From assembly GCF_000305785.2 (NCBI RefSeq), contig NC_018868.3, positions 1,040,001 to 1,104,000 on the forward strand: a stretch of 64,000 nt of DNA, read 5' to 3'. The notes under the pieces are model-generated. The model searched no databases. It saw only the letters and a program-made list of their open reading frames with translations, and was not told the DNA's origin. The position numbers and the translations under genes are program-made. Positions 38,126-48,274 of this stretch are shown one piece after another. Position 1 is the first letter of the stretch; the number at the start of each line of letters is the position of its first letter. The DNA is from Simiduia agarivorans SA1 = DSM 21679 (GTDB lineage: Bacteria > Pseudomonadota > Gammaproteobacteria > Pseudomonadales > Cellvibrionaceae).

Positions 38126-38800
38126 TCAGAGCATAAAACCGATCTCAATGCGCCCCAGATCAAAGCGCTCTTTCTTGTTGCCGGCGTCTGCCCACATCGC
38201 CGTGTAGCCGGCGCGGACAAAAAAGTCCCGATTGATTTCATAACGCAAACCGGCACCCGCATTGTAGGAAAACTCACTGCTGCTGTAGGTGGCCCAGGTG
38301 CACCGATAGGTCATCCACCAAGGATCCCACCAACAGATCTGGGAACCCTGCTGGGTCAGATTGCTGTCGAACGTAGACCAGCCTCCGCCCAGCTGCACGT
38401 AGGGCGTGAATGCGCCGGCCATGAAATGGTAGGTCCCGTTGAATTGCGCGTGATAAATGGAAAGCTTGTGATTGATGGTGCGCGTTCCCCCCCCTTCTTC
38501 GGCCAGCACGGCCGTATATTTGGGGTTGCTGGAATCCATGTTAAAACCAAAATTCCAATGATTATCGAAATTATAGGCAAGCCCGAAAGACCAGCTATTG
38601 GCCTCTTTGACATCGATCGACGCCCCGTTAAGTTCCCGGTCCCACGCGGAGGTTTTGTGGCCCCCGAACGTGACCTCCATTCGACCGGCACGGTCTTTAT
38701 AAAGTGCTTCAAACCCCCTGCTCTGGGCTTCAGCGGCAACAGGCGTGACCAATACGCCGACCACTACCAACAAACCTGTTATGAACCCTGCTCGAATCAC
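38126..38800 (-). CDS. Small outer-membrane beta-barrel protein
   Basis: A 224-residue protein with a signal peptide (ends near VAAEAQS) and alternating aromatic strands typical of eight-stranded OMP barrels: RMEVTFGGHKTS, WSFGLAYNFDNHWNFGFNMD, IYHAQFNGTYHFM, FTPYVQLGGGWSTF, FSYNAGAGLRYEINRDFFVRAGYTAMW, and a final strand RIEIGFML. A GTG start at 38800 is chosen because AAGGAG lies six bases upstream. Between two strands is a Trp-rich segment bounded by Cys156 and Cys167. It stands alone, with its own promoter and terminator. The function is unknown. Confidence 0.85.
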   Translation of the reverse strand: MIRAGFITGLLVVVGVLVTPVAAEAQSRGFEALYKDRAGRMEVTFGGHKTSAWDRELNGASIDVKEANSWSFGLAYNFDNHWNFGFNMDSSNPKYTAVLAEEGGGTRTINHKLSIYHAQFNGTYHFMAGAFTPYVQLGGGWSTFDSNLTQQGSQICWWDPWWMTYRCTWATYSSSEFSYNAGAGLRYEINRDFFVRAGYTAMWADAGNKKERFDLGRIEIGFML

Positions 38801-38827
38801 AGCGCGCTCCTTGTGAGTGAAAACCCC

Positions 38828-38855
38828 ATTATAGGCCTCGCAAAGCGGGTAACAA
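38828..38855 (-). promoter_or_regulatory. Promoter of the beta-barrel gene
   Basis: On the minus strand -35 TTGTTA (38850-38855) and a perfect -10 TATAAT (38828-38833) with a 16-bp spacer. The leader would be about 20 nt and contain the AAGGAG site. Confidence 0.72.
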
Positions 38856-38899
38856 AAGCACAACTGCTACACTGACAGGAGCAACGCTGACGGTGCCTC

Positions 38900-39655
38900 A
38901 TGCTTAAAACTCTCTCTTTTTTACTGCTTTTTCTCGTGCTCCCCGCGCAGGCGGCCGACCCTTTGACGGAAATCAGGCTCCAGACGCTGGGACCTGACAC
39001 AGCCCGGTTTCCAGGCCTTCTGCACTATGAGACCGACGCTAACGGGACCTTAGCGCTCAGGGGCCGCTATCGGGATTTACTGGACTGCACTGCCAGTCAG
39101 CTGGGCATCAGGGTTGTGTATACGGGTAAGCCTTTCATCCGCGCACAACGGGACGCCGTATCCGGCCAGATCCACGGTTTTTTCCCCGCCAACCGCACGG
39201 CCCGGCGAAACAGTTTTGCCATTCCCTCTGAACCGCTGTTCGAAGACCGCAAAGTACTGCTGGCCCGCCCGGAGTTTTCAAAAGGGACCAAGGACCCGCG
39301 TAAACTCACCAACTACATCGGCGTCATGCGCGGTGCCCAATACGAACAGGCACTGGCAGAAACCCTTGAGCATCCGCTGTCCGTTGTGGATAGCTATGAG
39401 CAGTTGCTCAAGATGCTCGAGACCCGCCGGGTAGGCGCCATCGTAGTGTCGGAGATGTTTATCAACAGCACCCTGACCTACCTCGATATCAAGGTGGATT
39501 TGCGCACCAAAGTGCTGGAACAGGCGCCTATGTACGCCTATTTTTCACAGGCGTTTGTGGATCAGTACCCCACCTTTCTCGATCAATTCAACAACGCGCT
39601 CGACCACTGCCGGACGATCCCCAGGCCACTACAGCCGCCAGGCCAGCATTTTTAG
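38900..39655 (+). CDS. Periplasmic solute-binding-like protein (SBP family 3)
   Basis: A 251-residue exported protein with a clear signal peptide (LLLFLVLPAQA-ADP). The body resembles family 3 extracellular solute-binding proteins: RYRDLLDCTASQLGIRVVYTGKPFIRAQRDAVSG, then FAIPSEPLFEDRKVLLARP, and a later domain-closing helix. No transporter permease or ATPase is adjacent, so it may be an orphan binding protein or a sensor. It is divergent from the beta-barrel gene. The ligand is unknown. Confidence 0.78.
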   Translation: MLKTLSFLLLFLVLPAQAADPLTEIRLQTLGPDTARFPGLLHYETDANGTLALRGRYRDLLDCTASQLGIRVVYTGKPFIRAQRDAVSGQIHGFFPANRTARRNSFAIPSEPLFEDRKVLLARPEFSKGTKDPRKLTNYIGVMRGAQYEQALAETLEHPLSVVDSYEQLLKMLETRRVGAIVVSEMFINSTLTYLDIKVDLRTKVLEQAPMYAYFSQAFVDQYPTFLDQFNNALDHCRTIPRPLQPPGQHF

Positions 39656-39723
39656 TTGTTCGCAAGTGGGCAGGAAATCGCTAAAATGCGGCCTCAGAAA
39701 TTCAGTTATTGCTCAGACACCCC

Positions 39724-42700
39724 ATGATTCCTGCTATCAGCGCCACGTCTCCCGTCCAGTCCCATTACCTCGCATTTATTGAGGCTCTCAAGGCGGAGGG
39801 TTTTGCCGGCGAATTGAGCCCGGACTATGCCAACCGGACGGTGCTGTCGACCGACAACTCCATCTATCAGGTTCTGCCTCAGGGGGTGATTTACCCCCGT
39901 CACCGGGACGACTTGCTGCTGATCACGGCGCTGGCGGCCAAACCCCGCTTCCGGGACATCGTATTAAGCCCCCGTGGCGGTGGCACCGGCACCAATGGCC
40001 AGTCCCTGACCGATGGTCTGGTTGTGGATACCTCCCGCCACATGAACCGGATTCTGGAAATCAATGTGCAGGAGCGCTGGGTACGGGTCGAGTGCGGGGT
40101 GGTAAAAGACCAGCTCAATGAAGCCCTGAAACCGCACGGGCTGTTTTTTGCGCCCGAACTGTCCACCTCCAACCGCGCCACCATCGGCGGCATGATCAAC
40201 ACCGATGCGTCAGGCCAGGGCTCTTGCGAATACGGCAAAACCCGCGATCACGTACTGGCCCTGCAGAGTGTCTGGCTGGACGGCAGCCTGTGGGGATCAG
40301 AACCCCTGACTGACGAAGAATTGTCGGCTGTGTGTGAACGCCAGGACCGGATCGGTGAGGCCCATCGGGTGTTGCGGGAAATCGCCAAGCACCACGGGTC
40401 TGCCATTAAAGAAAAGTTTCCGCCGCTCAACCGCTGCCTGACCGGCTATGACCTCGCGCATATTTATTCCCAGGATGGCCGGCTGGATCTGAACAGTATC
40501 CTGTGCGGCGCAGAAGGTACCCTGGCGTTCATCACTGAAGCCAAACTCAACTTGCTCCCCATCCCCAAATTCACGGCGCTGGTCAACGTGCTTTACCGGG
40601 ATTTCGATGCCGCATTGCGCGATGCCACCGAGCTGATGAAAGCCGCACCCACATCGATTGAGACGGTGGATTCCAGGGTGTTCGCCCTGGCCAAAAACGA
40701 TATTGTCTGGCACTCGGTGGCCGACTTTTTTCCGCCGGTCGACGAGTCGGTGGCCGGCATCAATCTGGTGGAATACACCGCTGAAACCGAGCAGGCGCTG
40801 GAACAAAAGCTGGCGCCCCTGATCGAACAGCTCAATCAGGTGAAAGGCCAAACCGGTAAAAACTGCGACTTCGCCGTGGTGCGTGGCCAGAGCAATGTGA
40901 ACAAAATCTGGGGCATGCGCAAAAAAGCCGTGGGCCTCTTGGGCAATGTCAATGGCGAAGCCAGGCCCATGCCGTTCGTGGAGGACACTTGCGTACCGCC
41001 CGAACACCTGGCGGATTTCATTGCAGAGTTCCGCACACTGCTGGACAGCCGCAGCCTGCAGTACGGGATGTTTGGTCACGTGGACGCCGGCGTTCTGCAC
41101 GTGCGCCCTATTCTCGACATGAAAGATCCCGCGCAGATAACTGCGATACGGGAAATTACCGATGCGGTGGTGGCCCTGGTTCAGAAATACAACGGTTTAT
41201 TGTGGGGTGAACACGGTAAAGGTTTACGCTCGGAATACGCACCGGCGTTTTTTGGCGACCTTTACCCGCAACTGCAACGCATTAAGGGGGTGTTCGATCC
41301 ACACAATCAACTGAACCCCGGCAAAATTGCCACACCGTCCAATGACCATGCGCTTACGCCACTGGATGCAGCGCCAACCCGTGGCGATGAGGACCGCAAA
41401 ATTCCGGTGCAGGTATGGGAAGGCTACAGCGAAGGCATGTTTTGTAACGGCAATGGCGCCTGCTTTAACTGGAACCCCAACGATGCCATGTGCCCCAGCT
41501 GGAAAGTCACCCGCGAACGCACCCAATCACCTAAAGGTCGTGCGTCCCTGATCCGTGAGTGGCTGAAACAAATGACCGAACGAGGTATCGATCCGGTTAA
41601 AGAAGCGCAGGCAGACTCGGGTTTCTTGCGCAGCCTACCGGCGCGCATCCGCAATACGCTCAAAAACGATTACGACTTTTCACACGAAGTCATGGACTCC
41701 ATGGCCGGTTGCCTGGCGTGCAAATCCTGCGTAGGCCAATGCCCCATTAAAGTGGATGTACCCGAATTCCGCTCCAAGTTTCTGGAGTTGTACCATGGCC
41801 GCTACCTGCGACCGCTGAAAGATTATTTCATTGGCGGACTGGAATTCATGGTGCCCACCCTGGCGAAGGTAAGCTGGCTGTACAACGGCATGATGCGCAT
41901 GGCGCCTGTCCGCTATTTGCTGAAACGGGTGGCCGGCATGGTGGATAGCCCACTGCTCACGGGTGTCAGGCTGGAACAGGCCCTGAGTGACGCAGGCATA
42001 TTGTGGGCCACGCCGGAGAACATTGCTCAACTGTCTGCCGACCAGCGTGCCCGGGCCGTTGCCGTCGTACAGGACGCCTTTGTTTCCTACTTTGAAACAC
42101 ACGTTCTGATGGACAACCTGGCGCTGTTGAAACAACTGGGCTTTACGCCGCTGTTGGTTCCCTATCGCCCCAATGGCAAACCCCTGCACGTACACGGCTT
42201 CCGTAAAACCTTTACCCAAGTGGCCAAAGAAAACGCGCAGCTGTTAAACCAACTCACCGAGCAAAAAATCCCACTGATCGGCATCGAGCCCTCCATGACG
42301 CTGGCCTACCGGGCCGAATACAAGAAAGTGCTGGGTGACCTGGCGCCCGACGTTCAGCTGATACAGGAATGGCTCGCCAAAGCCCCCTGGGAATACAAAG
42401 CCCACCAACCACTCACGTATAAATTGCTCGCTCACTGCACGGAAAAAACCAATGCCGCTGCCAGTATCAAAGACTGGCAGACGGTGTTTGCTCGCGCAGG
42501 CCATCAGCTGACGGTGGTCGATACCGGGTGCTGTGGCATGGCGGGCACTTACGGGCATGAAACCCGCAACCGGGACAACTCGGAAAAATTGTTTGACATG
42601 AGCTGGCGCAAGCAACTGGGTGAAGACGGCCAACACTGTCTGGCCACCGGCTATTCCTGCAGGAGCCAGACCAAACGGCTGGCAGGACACCAATTACAGC

Positions 42701-42732
42701 ACCCCATTCAGGCATTACTGACAGGCAATTGA
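39724..42732 (+). CDS. ydiJ: YdiJ-type FAD/Fe-S D-2-hydroxy acid dehydrogenase
   Basis: A 1002-residue flavoprotein closely resembling E. coli YdiJ, described as a D-2-hydroxyglutarate dehydrogenase. The start at 39724 gives MIPAIS, matching that family. Order of domains: FAD-binding type 4 (PRGGGTGTNGQSL, APELSTSNRATIGGMINTDA), the FAD-oxidase C-terminal domain (FGHVDAGVLHVRP, GEHGKGLRSEY), a ferredoxin-like cluster region (CLACKSCVGQCP), and a C-terminal CCG domain (DTGCCGMAGTYGHE). It probably passes electrons to quinones or another carrier. It is monocistronic and depends on Fe-S assembly. Confidence 0.92.
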   Translation: MIPAISATSPVQSHYLAFIEALKAEGFAGELSPDYANRTVLSTDNSIYQVLPQGVIYPRHRDDLLLITALAAKPRFRDIVLSPRGGGTGTNGQSLTDGLVVDTSRHMNRILEINVQERWVRVECGVVKDQLNEALKPHGLFFAPELSTSNRATIGGMINTDASGQGSCEYGKTRDHVLALQSVWLDGSLWGSEPLTDEELSAVCERQDRIGEAHRVLREIAKHHGSAIKEKFPPLNRCLTGYDLAHIYSQDGRLDLNSILCGAEGTLAFITEAKLNLLPIPKFTALVNVLYRDFDAALRDATELMKAAPTSIETVDSRVFALAKNDIVWHSVADFFPPVDESVAGINLVEYTAETEQALEQKLAPLIEQLNQVKGQTGKNCDFAVVRGQSNVNKIWGMRKKAVGLLGNVNGEARPMPFVEDTCVPPEHLADFIAEFRTLLDSRSLQYGMFGHVDAGVLHVRPILDMKDPAQITAIREITDAVVALVQKYNGLLWGEHGKGLRSEYAPAFFGDLYPQLQRIKGVFDPHNQLNPGKIATPSNDHALTPLDAAPTRGDEDRKIPVQVWEGYSEGMFCNGNGACFNWNPNDAMCPSWKVTRERTQSPKGRASLIREWLKQMTERGIDPVKEAQADSGFLRSLPARIRNTLKNDYDFSHEVMDSMAGCLACKSCVGQCPIKVDVPEFRSKFLELYHGRYLRPLKDYFIGGLEFMVPTLAKVSWLYNGMMRMAPVRYLLKRVAGMVDSPLLTGVRLEQALSDAGILWATPENIAQLSADQRARAVAVVQDAFVSYFETHVLMDNLALLKQLGFTPLLVPYRPNGKPLHVHGFRKTFTQVAKENAQLLNQLTEQKIPLIGIEPSMTLAYRAEYKKVLGDLAPDVQLIQEWLAKAPWEYKAHQPLTYKLLAHCTEKTNAAASIKDWQTVFARAGHQLTVVDTGCCGMAGTYGHETRNRDNSEKLFDMSWRKQLGEDGQHCLATGYSCRSQTKRLAGHQLQHPIQALLTGN

Positions 42733-42759
42733 AAAAACTTGCCTGCCAAGTGTAAACAT

Positions 42760-44385
42760 TCAACAGGCCAATGCTTTTTGGTTAGCCGCGAGAAAACCAG
42801 TGGCAAAGCGGTCCAGGCGCGCCGTGCGGCTTTGCTGGCACAAGCGCGCATCGATCAGGGTAAAACAATCGTTTCTGCCTAACGCCTGCTGCAGCGCCGC
42901 GCGTAATGCCACAGTACTTGACGCCACCAGTCCCTGCCCGCCCATTGCTTGCGCCAGCAGCGAATAATCCCAGCCTCCTAGTGCGGTACAGGATAAGTCA
43001 GGCGAAAACGCCTGAATCATGTCCCAACGCTGATTATTGAACAACAGGATAATGGGTGAGTAACCGTAGCGCCGGCAATGGCCCAACTCCATTCCGGTCA
43101 TTTGAAAGGCGCCATCACCCACCAGTACCACTGGTCGCAAGCCGGTGGCCGCTTGCACCCCGAACGCCGCCGGGACTGCATAGCCCATCGAGGCATAGAA
43201 GGCAGGCGCCAGTAAAAATTTCGGGTCGGCCTGCATTGAGGCAAACAAACAATCACCCACATCAGAAATGAGTGGCACCACAGAAGATTGCTGGGACAAA
43301 ACGCTATGCAGTTCACTGACCACACCGGTCGAAGTGAGCGGCTCATCATCTTCCGGGGACTGTATCAGCGAAGCAGGCCTGAGATCTGCCAGAGGAAAGC
43401 ACCGATCCGCCAGCGCATTCAGAGCCTTGAATAATTGTGCCAGGGGTGCACGAAAGCTCGTGTTATCAAGCGCGGGTTCACCTTGCTGTATATCAATGAC
43501 CTTGTTGGCGGGAAACAGGTCACTTTGGGCAGCAAAATTGCTGTCATTTTTGATCACACCGGCCATCACAATCAGATCCGCCTGCGCCAGTAGTCGCGCG
43601 GGCTGCTGATCGGATTTATCCAGAAAAATGCCGCCATAAGTGGGACCGGACGAATCCAGGCAAGCGCGCCCCATCAAGGTACTGAGCAGCGGAATCTGGG
43701 TTTTTTCAGAAAACGCCTGCAAGGCATCAACCGCATCAAACCGGCGCATATCGACACCCGCCAATATCACCGGCCGTTGCGCCTGGCGAATTCGATTCCA
43801 CACGCTTTCTGCTATCCATTGACAGGCCGTGCTGTGTTCCTGCCGCTCAACTGGTACGGGCAGATCTGCCACGTCAAAATTCACCGCATCGCGCGGGAAT
43901 TCGATCAGCACCGGCTGGGATTTTTCAACGCAGGTATCCAATGCCTGCCTGAGCGCGACACCCGCCGTTTCCGGGTCATCCAGCCGGACCTGAGCACAGG
44001 TTATTTCGCGATAAATATCCCGCTGGGAATCCACGGCCTTGGCCTGATGGTGAATCAACAGCCCACGTTCAATTTCGGCGCGCGCAGGAAAGCCGGCAAT
44101 CACCACCAGCGGCACATGCTCCACATAGGCCTGTGCGACGGCATTGACACCATTTAACGCACCTGCACCATAGGTAAGCAACACTGCGCTGGGCTTATTC
44201 ATCATGCGCGCGTGCGCATCCGCAGCGAACACCGCCGAAGGTTCGTGACCGAGGTATAGCAAGGGGATTTCGTTTTGGCTTTGGATGGCTTCAAATAGCG
44301 GCAGAATAAAATCGCCGGGAATACCGTAGAGGCAACCCACTCCAATGCGTTGCAGTTCGTTTTGCAATAAACGTGATAATTTCAT
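42760..44385 (-). CDS. ThDP-dependent 2-keto acid decarboxylase (IpdC/phenylpyruvate type)
   Basis: A 541-residue thiamine diphosphate enzyme of the pyruvate/indolepyruvate decarboxylase family. The catalytic Glu is in YLGHEPSAVFAADAHAR, a His-His pair stands in GLLIHHQAKA as in true decarboxylases, and the ThDP motif runs from GDGAFQMTGME to the Asn-Asn of LLFNN. Likely substrates are aromatic or branched 2-keto acids; sequence alone does not decide. It lies after fadH but has its own promoter at 44444-44472. Its ribosome site is buried in a long hairpin. Confidence 0.83.
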   Translation of the reverse strand: MKLSRLLQNELQRIGVGCLYGIPGDFILPLFEAIQSQNEIPLLYLGHEPSAVFAADAHARMMNKPSAVLLTYGAGALNGVNAVAQAYVEHVPLVVIAGFPARAEIERGLLIHHQAKAVDSQRDIYREITCAQVRLDDPETAGVALRQALDTCVEKSQPVLIEFPRDAVNFDVADLPVPVERQEHSTACQWIAESVWNRIRQAQRPVILAGVDMRRFDAVDALQAFSEKTQIPLLSTLMGRACLDSSGPTYGGIFLDKSDQQPARLLAQADLIVMAGVIKNDSNFAAQSDLFPANKVIDIQQGEPALDNTSFRAPLAQLFKALNALADRCFPLADLRPASLIQSPEDDEPLTSTGVVSELHSVLSQQSSVVPLISDVGDCLFASMQADPKFLLAPAFYASMGYAVPAAFGVQAATGLRPVVLVGDGAFQMTGMELGHCRRYGYSPIILLFNNQRWDMIQAFSPDLSCTALGGWDYSLLAQAMGGQGLVASSTVALRAALQQALGRNDCFTLIDARLCQQSRTARLDRFATGFLAANQKALAC

Positions 44386-44434
44386 AAGGCCTCCGTAGAG
44401 AGCTCAGTCTGAAGACAGTCTCCACAGAGGCCTT
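44386..44434 (-). promoter_or_regulatory. Leader hairpin sequestering the decarboxylase ribosome site
   Basis: In the transcript, 44419-44434 pairs with 44386-44401 as a 16-bp stem: AAGGCCTC with GAGGCCTT, then 8 further pairs including two G-U wobbles. The GGAGG ribosome site (44390-44394) is entirely inside the 3' arm. The predicted mRNA 5' end is at about 44437, so the leader is almost only this hairpin. Confidence 0.7.
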
Positions 44435-44443
44435 TGCGGTAGA

Positions 44444-44472
44444 TCAATAGTTACAAAGCCGAACCTGTTCAA
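44444..44472 (-). promoter_or_regulatory. Promoter of the decarboxylase gene
   Basis: On the minus strand -35 TTGAAC (44467-44472), 17-bp spacer, -10 TATTGA (44444-44449). The predicted start is about three bases before the leader hairpin. Confidence 0.6.
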
Positions 44473-44496
44473 TTCGGGGTAAGTGACTACCCCGAA
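44473..44496. promoter_or_regulatory. Perfect inverted repeat abutting the decarboxylase -35
   Basis: TTCGGGGTA-N6-TACCCCGAA, nine-bp arms, touching the -35 box. It lacks a T-run, so it is more likely an activator or repressor site than a terminator, though it also lies downstream of fadH. Confidence 0.6.
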
Positions 44497-44523
44497 GTAA
44501 ATAGTGGCGAGCAGGCTGTTGAT

Positions 44524-44547
44524 AAAGCCCTCACATACGCGGGCTTT
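44524..44547 (-). terminator. Weak terminator-like hairpin after fadH
   Basis: Seven-bp stem AAAGCCC / GGGCTTT with a ten-base loop and a poor T-tract, just downstream of the fadH stop. It may only partly stop transcription. Confidence 0.45.
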
Positions 44548-44554
44548 CAGGCTG

Positions 44555-46600
<2,046 letters not shown>

Positions 46601-47470
46601 TTATTGGTTTTTTGTCAGAATGGGTTGGTTCGGCTGCAGATCCGCGTAGGCCGGTGCCCGCTTTTCCATGGCCGCCGTCATGGCCTCCAGCACCTCGGTG
46701 GCATGGAACATTCCGCCCTGCCAGGTGGCGGCATAGCGCAGGCCTTCATCCACGCTGTGGTCGCGGGCGTAGTTGAGCATTTCTTTGATGCCATTGATCG
46801 CCAGTGGTGAATGTGATGCCATTTGGTGTGCCAGCGCCATCACGGCGTTCATCATGCTGGCCTGATCTGCAAAAGTCTGGTTCACAAAACCATAGCGGGC
46901 GGCCTCCTGCGCAGAAAATTTGCGTCCGGTAAACGCCAACTCTCTTACCACCCCTTGCGGCATGAGTGTCGGCAATCGTTGCAAGGTGCCCAGATCGGCA
47001 GTGATGGCCAGATCAATTTCTTTAATGGTAAAAAACGCATCCTCGGTGGCGTAGCGGCAATCGGCGGCGCAAATCAGGTCGATGCCACCACCGATACAAC
47101 CACCCTGCACTGCAGCCAACACAGGAATTCGCAGGCTTTCGAGTAGGTTAAAGGCCGATTGCAATTCCAACACCCAGCGCCGGATCATTTCCGCCCGGCG
47201 CGAGGCTTCGAGCTGAAATTCGGGGCCATTGAGCCCGGCAAACACCTCCAGGTCCATGCCGGCGGTGAAATGCTTGCCCGTGGATGACACCACCAACGCG
47301 CGGATTTCCCCGCTTGCGCCAATGGTACGTAACGCGGCAGGCCATTCAGACCAGAAGTCCCGATTGAACGTATTCAATGCTTCAGGCCGGTTGAACTGTA
47401 AATGGGCAACCTGCCCCTCCTGGTGGTAGGCAAGCGACTTCATGCCCGCTAACTGCTCATTGAGGCTCAC
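46601..47470 (-). CDS. Delta3,5-Delta2,4-dienoyl-CoA isomerase (ECH1-type crotonase)
   Basis: A 289-residue crotonase-fold enzyme. The block GGCIGGGIDLICAADCRYA, then FFTIKEIDLAITADLGTLQRLP, carries the Asp, Glu and Asp that in mammalian ECH1 shift the 3,5-diene to the 2,4-diene; all three are conserved. A plain enoyl-CoA hydratase would have Glu pairs in other places. The GTG at 47470 is chosen (AGGAG nine bases upstream); an ATG at 47443 is possible. It is followed by fadH and is divergent from tetR. Confidence 0.85.
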   Translation of the reverse strand: MSLNEQLAGMKSLAYHQEGQVAHLQFNRPEALNTFNRDFWSEWPAALRTIGASGEIRALVVSSTGKHFTAGMDLEVFAGLNGPEFQLEASRRAEMIRRWVLELQSAFNLLESLRIPVLAAVQGGCIGGGIDLICAADCRYATEDAFFTIKEIDLAITADLGTLQRLPTLMPQGVVRELAFTGRKFSAQEAARYGFVNQTFADQASMMNAVMALAHQMASHSPLAINGIKEMLNYARDHSVDEGLRYAATWQGGMFHATEVLEAMTAAMEKRAPAYADLQPNQPILTKNQ

Positions 47471-47501
47471 AATCTGGCTCTCCTGCGTCTTGTTTAATAA
47501 C

Positions 47502-47558
47502 TTAACAGCGTCAAGATTAAGATCACATTTTGACAGTGTCAAGATTGACTGCTATGTT
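47502..47558. promoter_or_regulatory. Divergent promoters and twin operators, isomerase/tetR
   Basis: TTGACA-G-TGTCAA (47530-47542) is a perfect palindrome giving a consensus -35 on each strand. Leftward: -10 TAATCT (47514-47519) after 17 bp. Rightward: -10 TATGTT (47553-47558) after 17 bp. A related copy, TTAACAGCGTCAAGATTAA (47502-47520), matches TTGACAGTGTCAAGATTGA (47530-47548) at 15 of 19 positions, 28 bp apart. These are the likely operators of the TetR protein. Confidence 0.7.
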
Positions 47559-47565
47559 CGCGCCC

Positions 47566-48177
47566 ATGAGTAAAGCACACACACCCGCAGCAACCCGTAG
47601 CTATCACCACGGCGATCTGCGCCAAAGCCTGATGCTGGAGGCCTCCGCGCTGCTGGACAGCGAGGGCATTGCCGGCCTGAGCCTGCGCAAACTCGCCGAC
47701 CGGGTGGGCGTTTCCCGGACCGCGCTTTACCACCATTTCACCGATAAAAACGCCCTTCTATGCGCCATTGCGGCCGGCGGCTTCAACCTGCTAGAGGAAC
47801 TGATGGCCCCCCTGGCACAGGATGCGGGGCTGGCGCCGGGACAACGCTACAGCCGCTTCGCCCGCCGCTACATCGACTTCGCCATCGCCCACCCGGCCCG
47901 CTACAGTCTCATGTTCGGGCACACGCTCTGGCATCAGGGGCTGGCCAACGAGGACCTGAAGCAAGTGGCCTTTGAAAGCTTCAAACGCCATCGGGAGGCC
48001 GTAGCCCGCTGGCAGAGTGCCGGTATTCTGCCCTCTGGGCTGGATTCGCTCCGGCTAACCCAAGTCACCTGGGGCACCTTGCACGGACTGGCCCAGCTGG
48101 TGCTCGACGGTGTTTATGCCGATGCCACCCATCTGGATGAGATCTGTGACACCGTGGGCCAGCTGTTCTGTGGTTGA
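47566..48177 (+). CDS. TetR family regulator of the dienoyl-CoA isomerase-fadH unit
   Basis: A 203-residue TetR-type regulator. The helix-turn-helix is at about residues 22-65 (GIAGLSLRKLADRVGVSRTALYHHFTDKNALL) and the C-terminal ligand domain resembles the WHG type. The ATG at 47566 is chosen because the predicted start of transcription lies at about 47565, giving a leaderless mRNA; an ATG at 47554 would overlap the -10. Neither has a Shine-Dalgarno sequence. It is divergent from the isomerase gene, so a fatty acyl-CoA ligand is likely (inference). Confidence 0.85.
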   Translation: MSKAHTPAATRSYHHGDLRQSLMLEASALLDSEGIAGLSLRKLADRVGVSRTALYHHFTDKNALLCAIAAGGFNLLEELMAPLAQDAGLAPGQRYSRFARRYIDFAIAHPARYSLMFGHTLWHQGLANEDLKQVAFESFKRHREAVARWQSAGILPSGLDSLRLTQVTWGTLHGLAQLVLDGVYADATHLDEICDTVGQLFCG

Positions 48178-48274
48178 GCACGGCTAACGCAACGCCAATT
48201 CGGGCCTTTTGCCGGTTATTACTGTTCCCAACTGCTGGTATGATGGCCGCTTTTTTACAGACAGAAGACCGCCC

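Noticed and set aside
42722..42745. Stem CAGGCAA/TTGCCTG between ydiJ and the decarboxylase gene as a terminator
   Set aside because: Seven bp, ten-base loop and no T-run on either strand; too weak to call.
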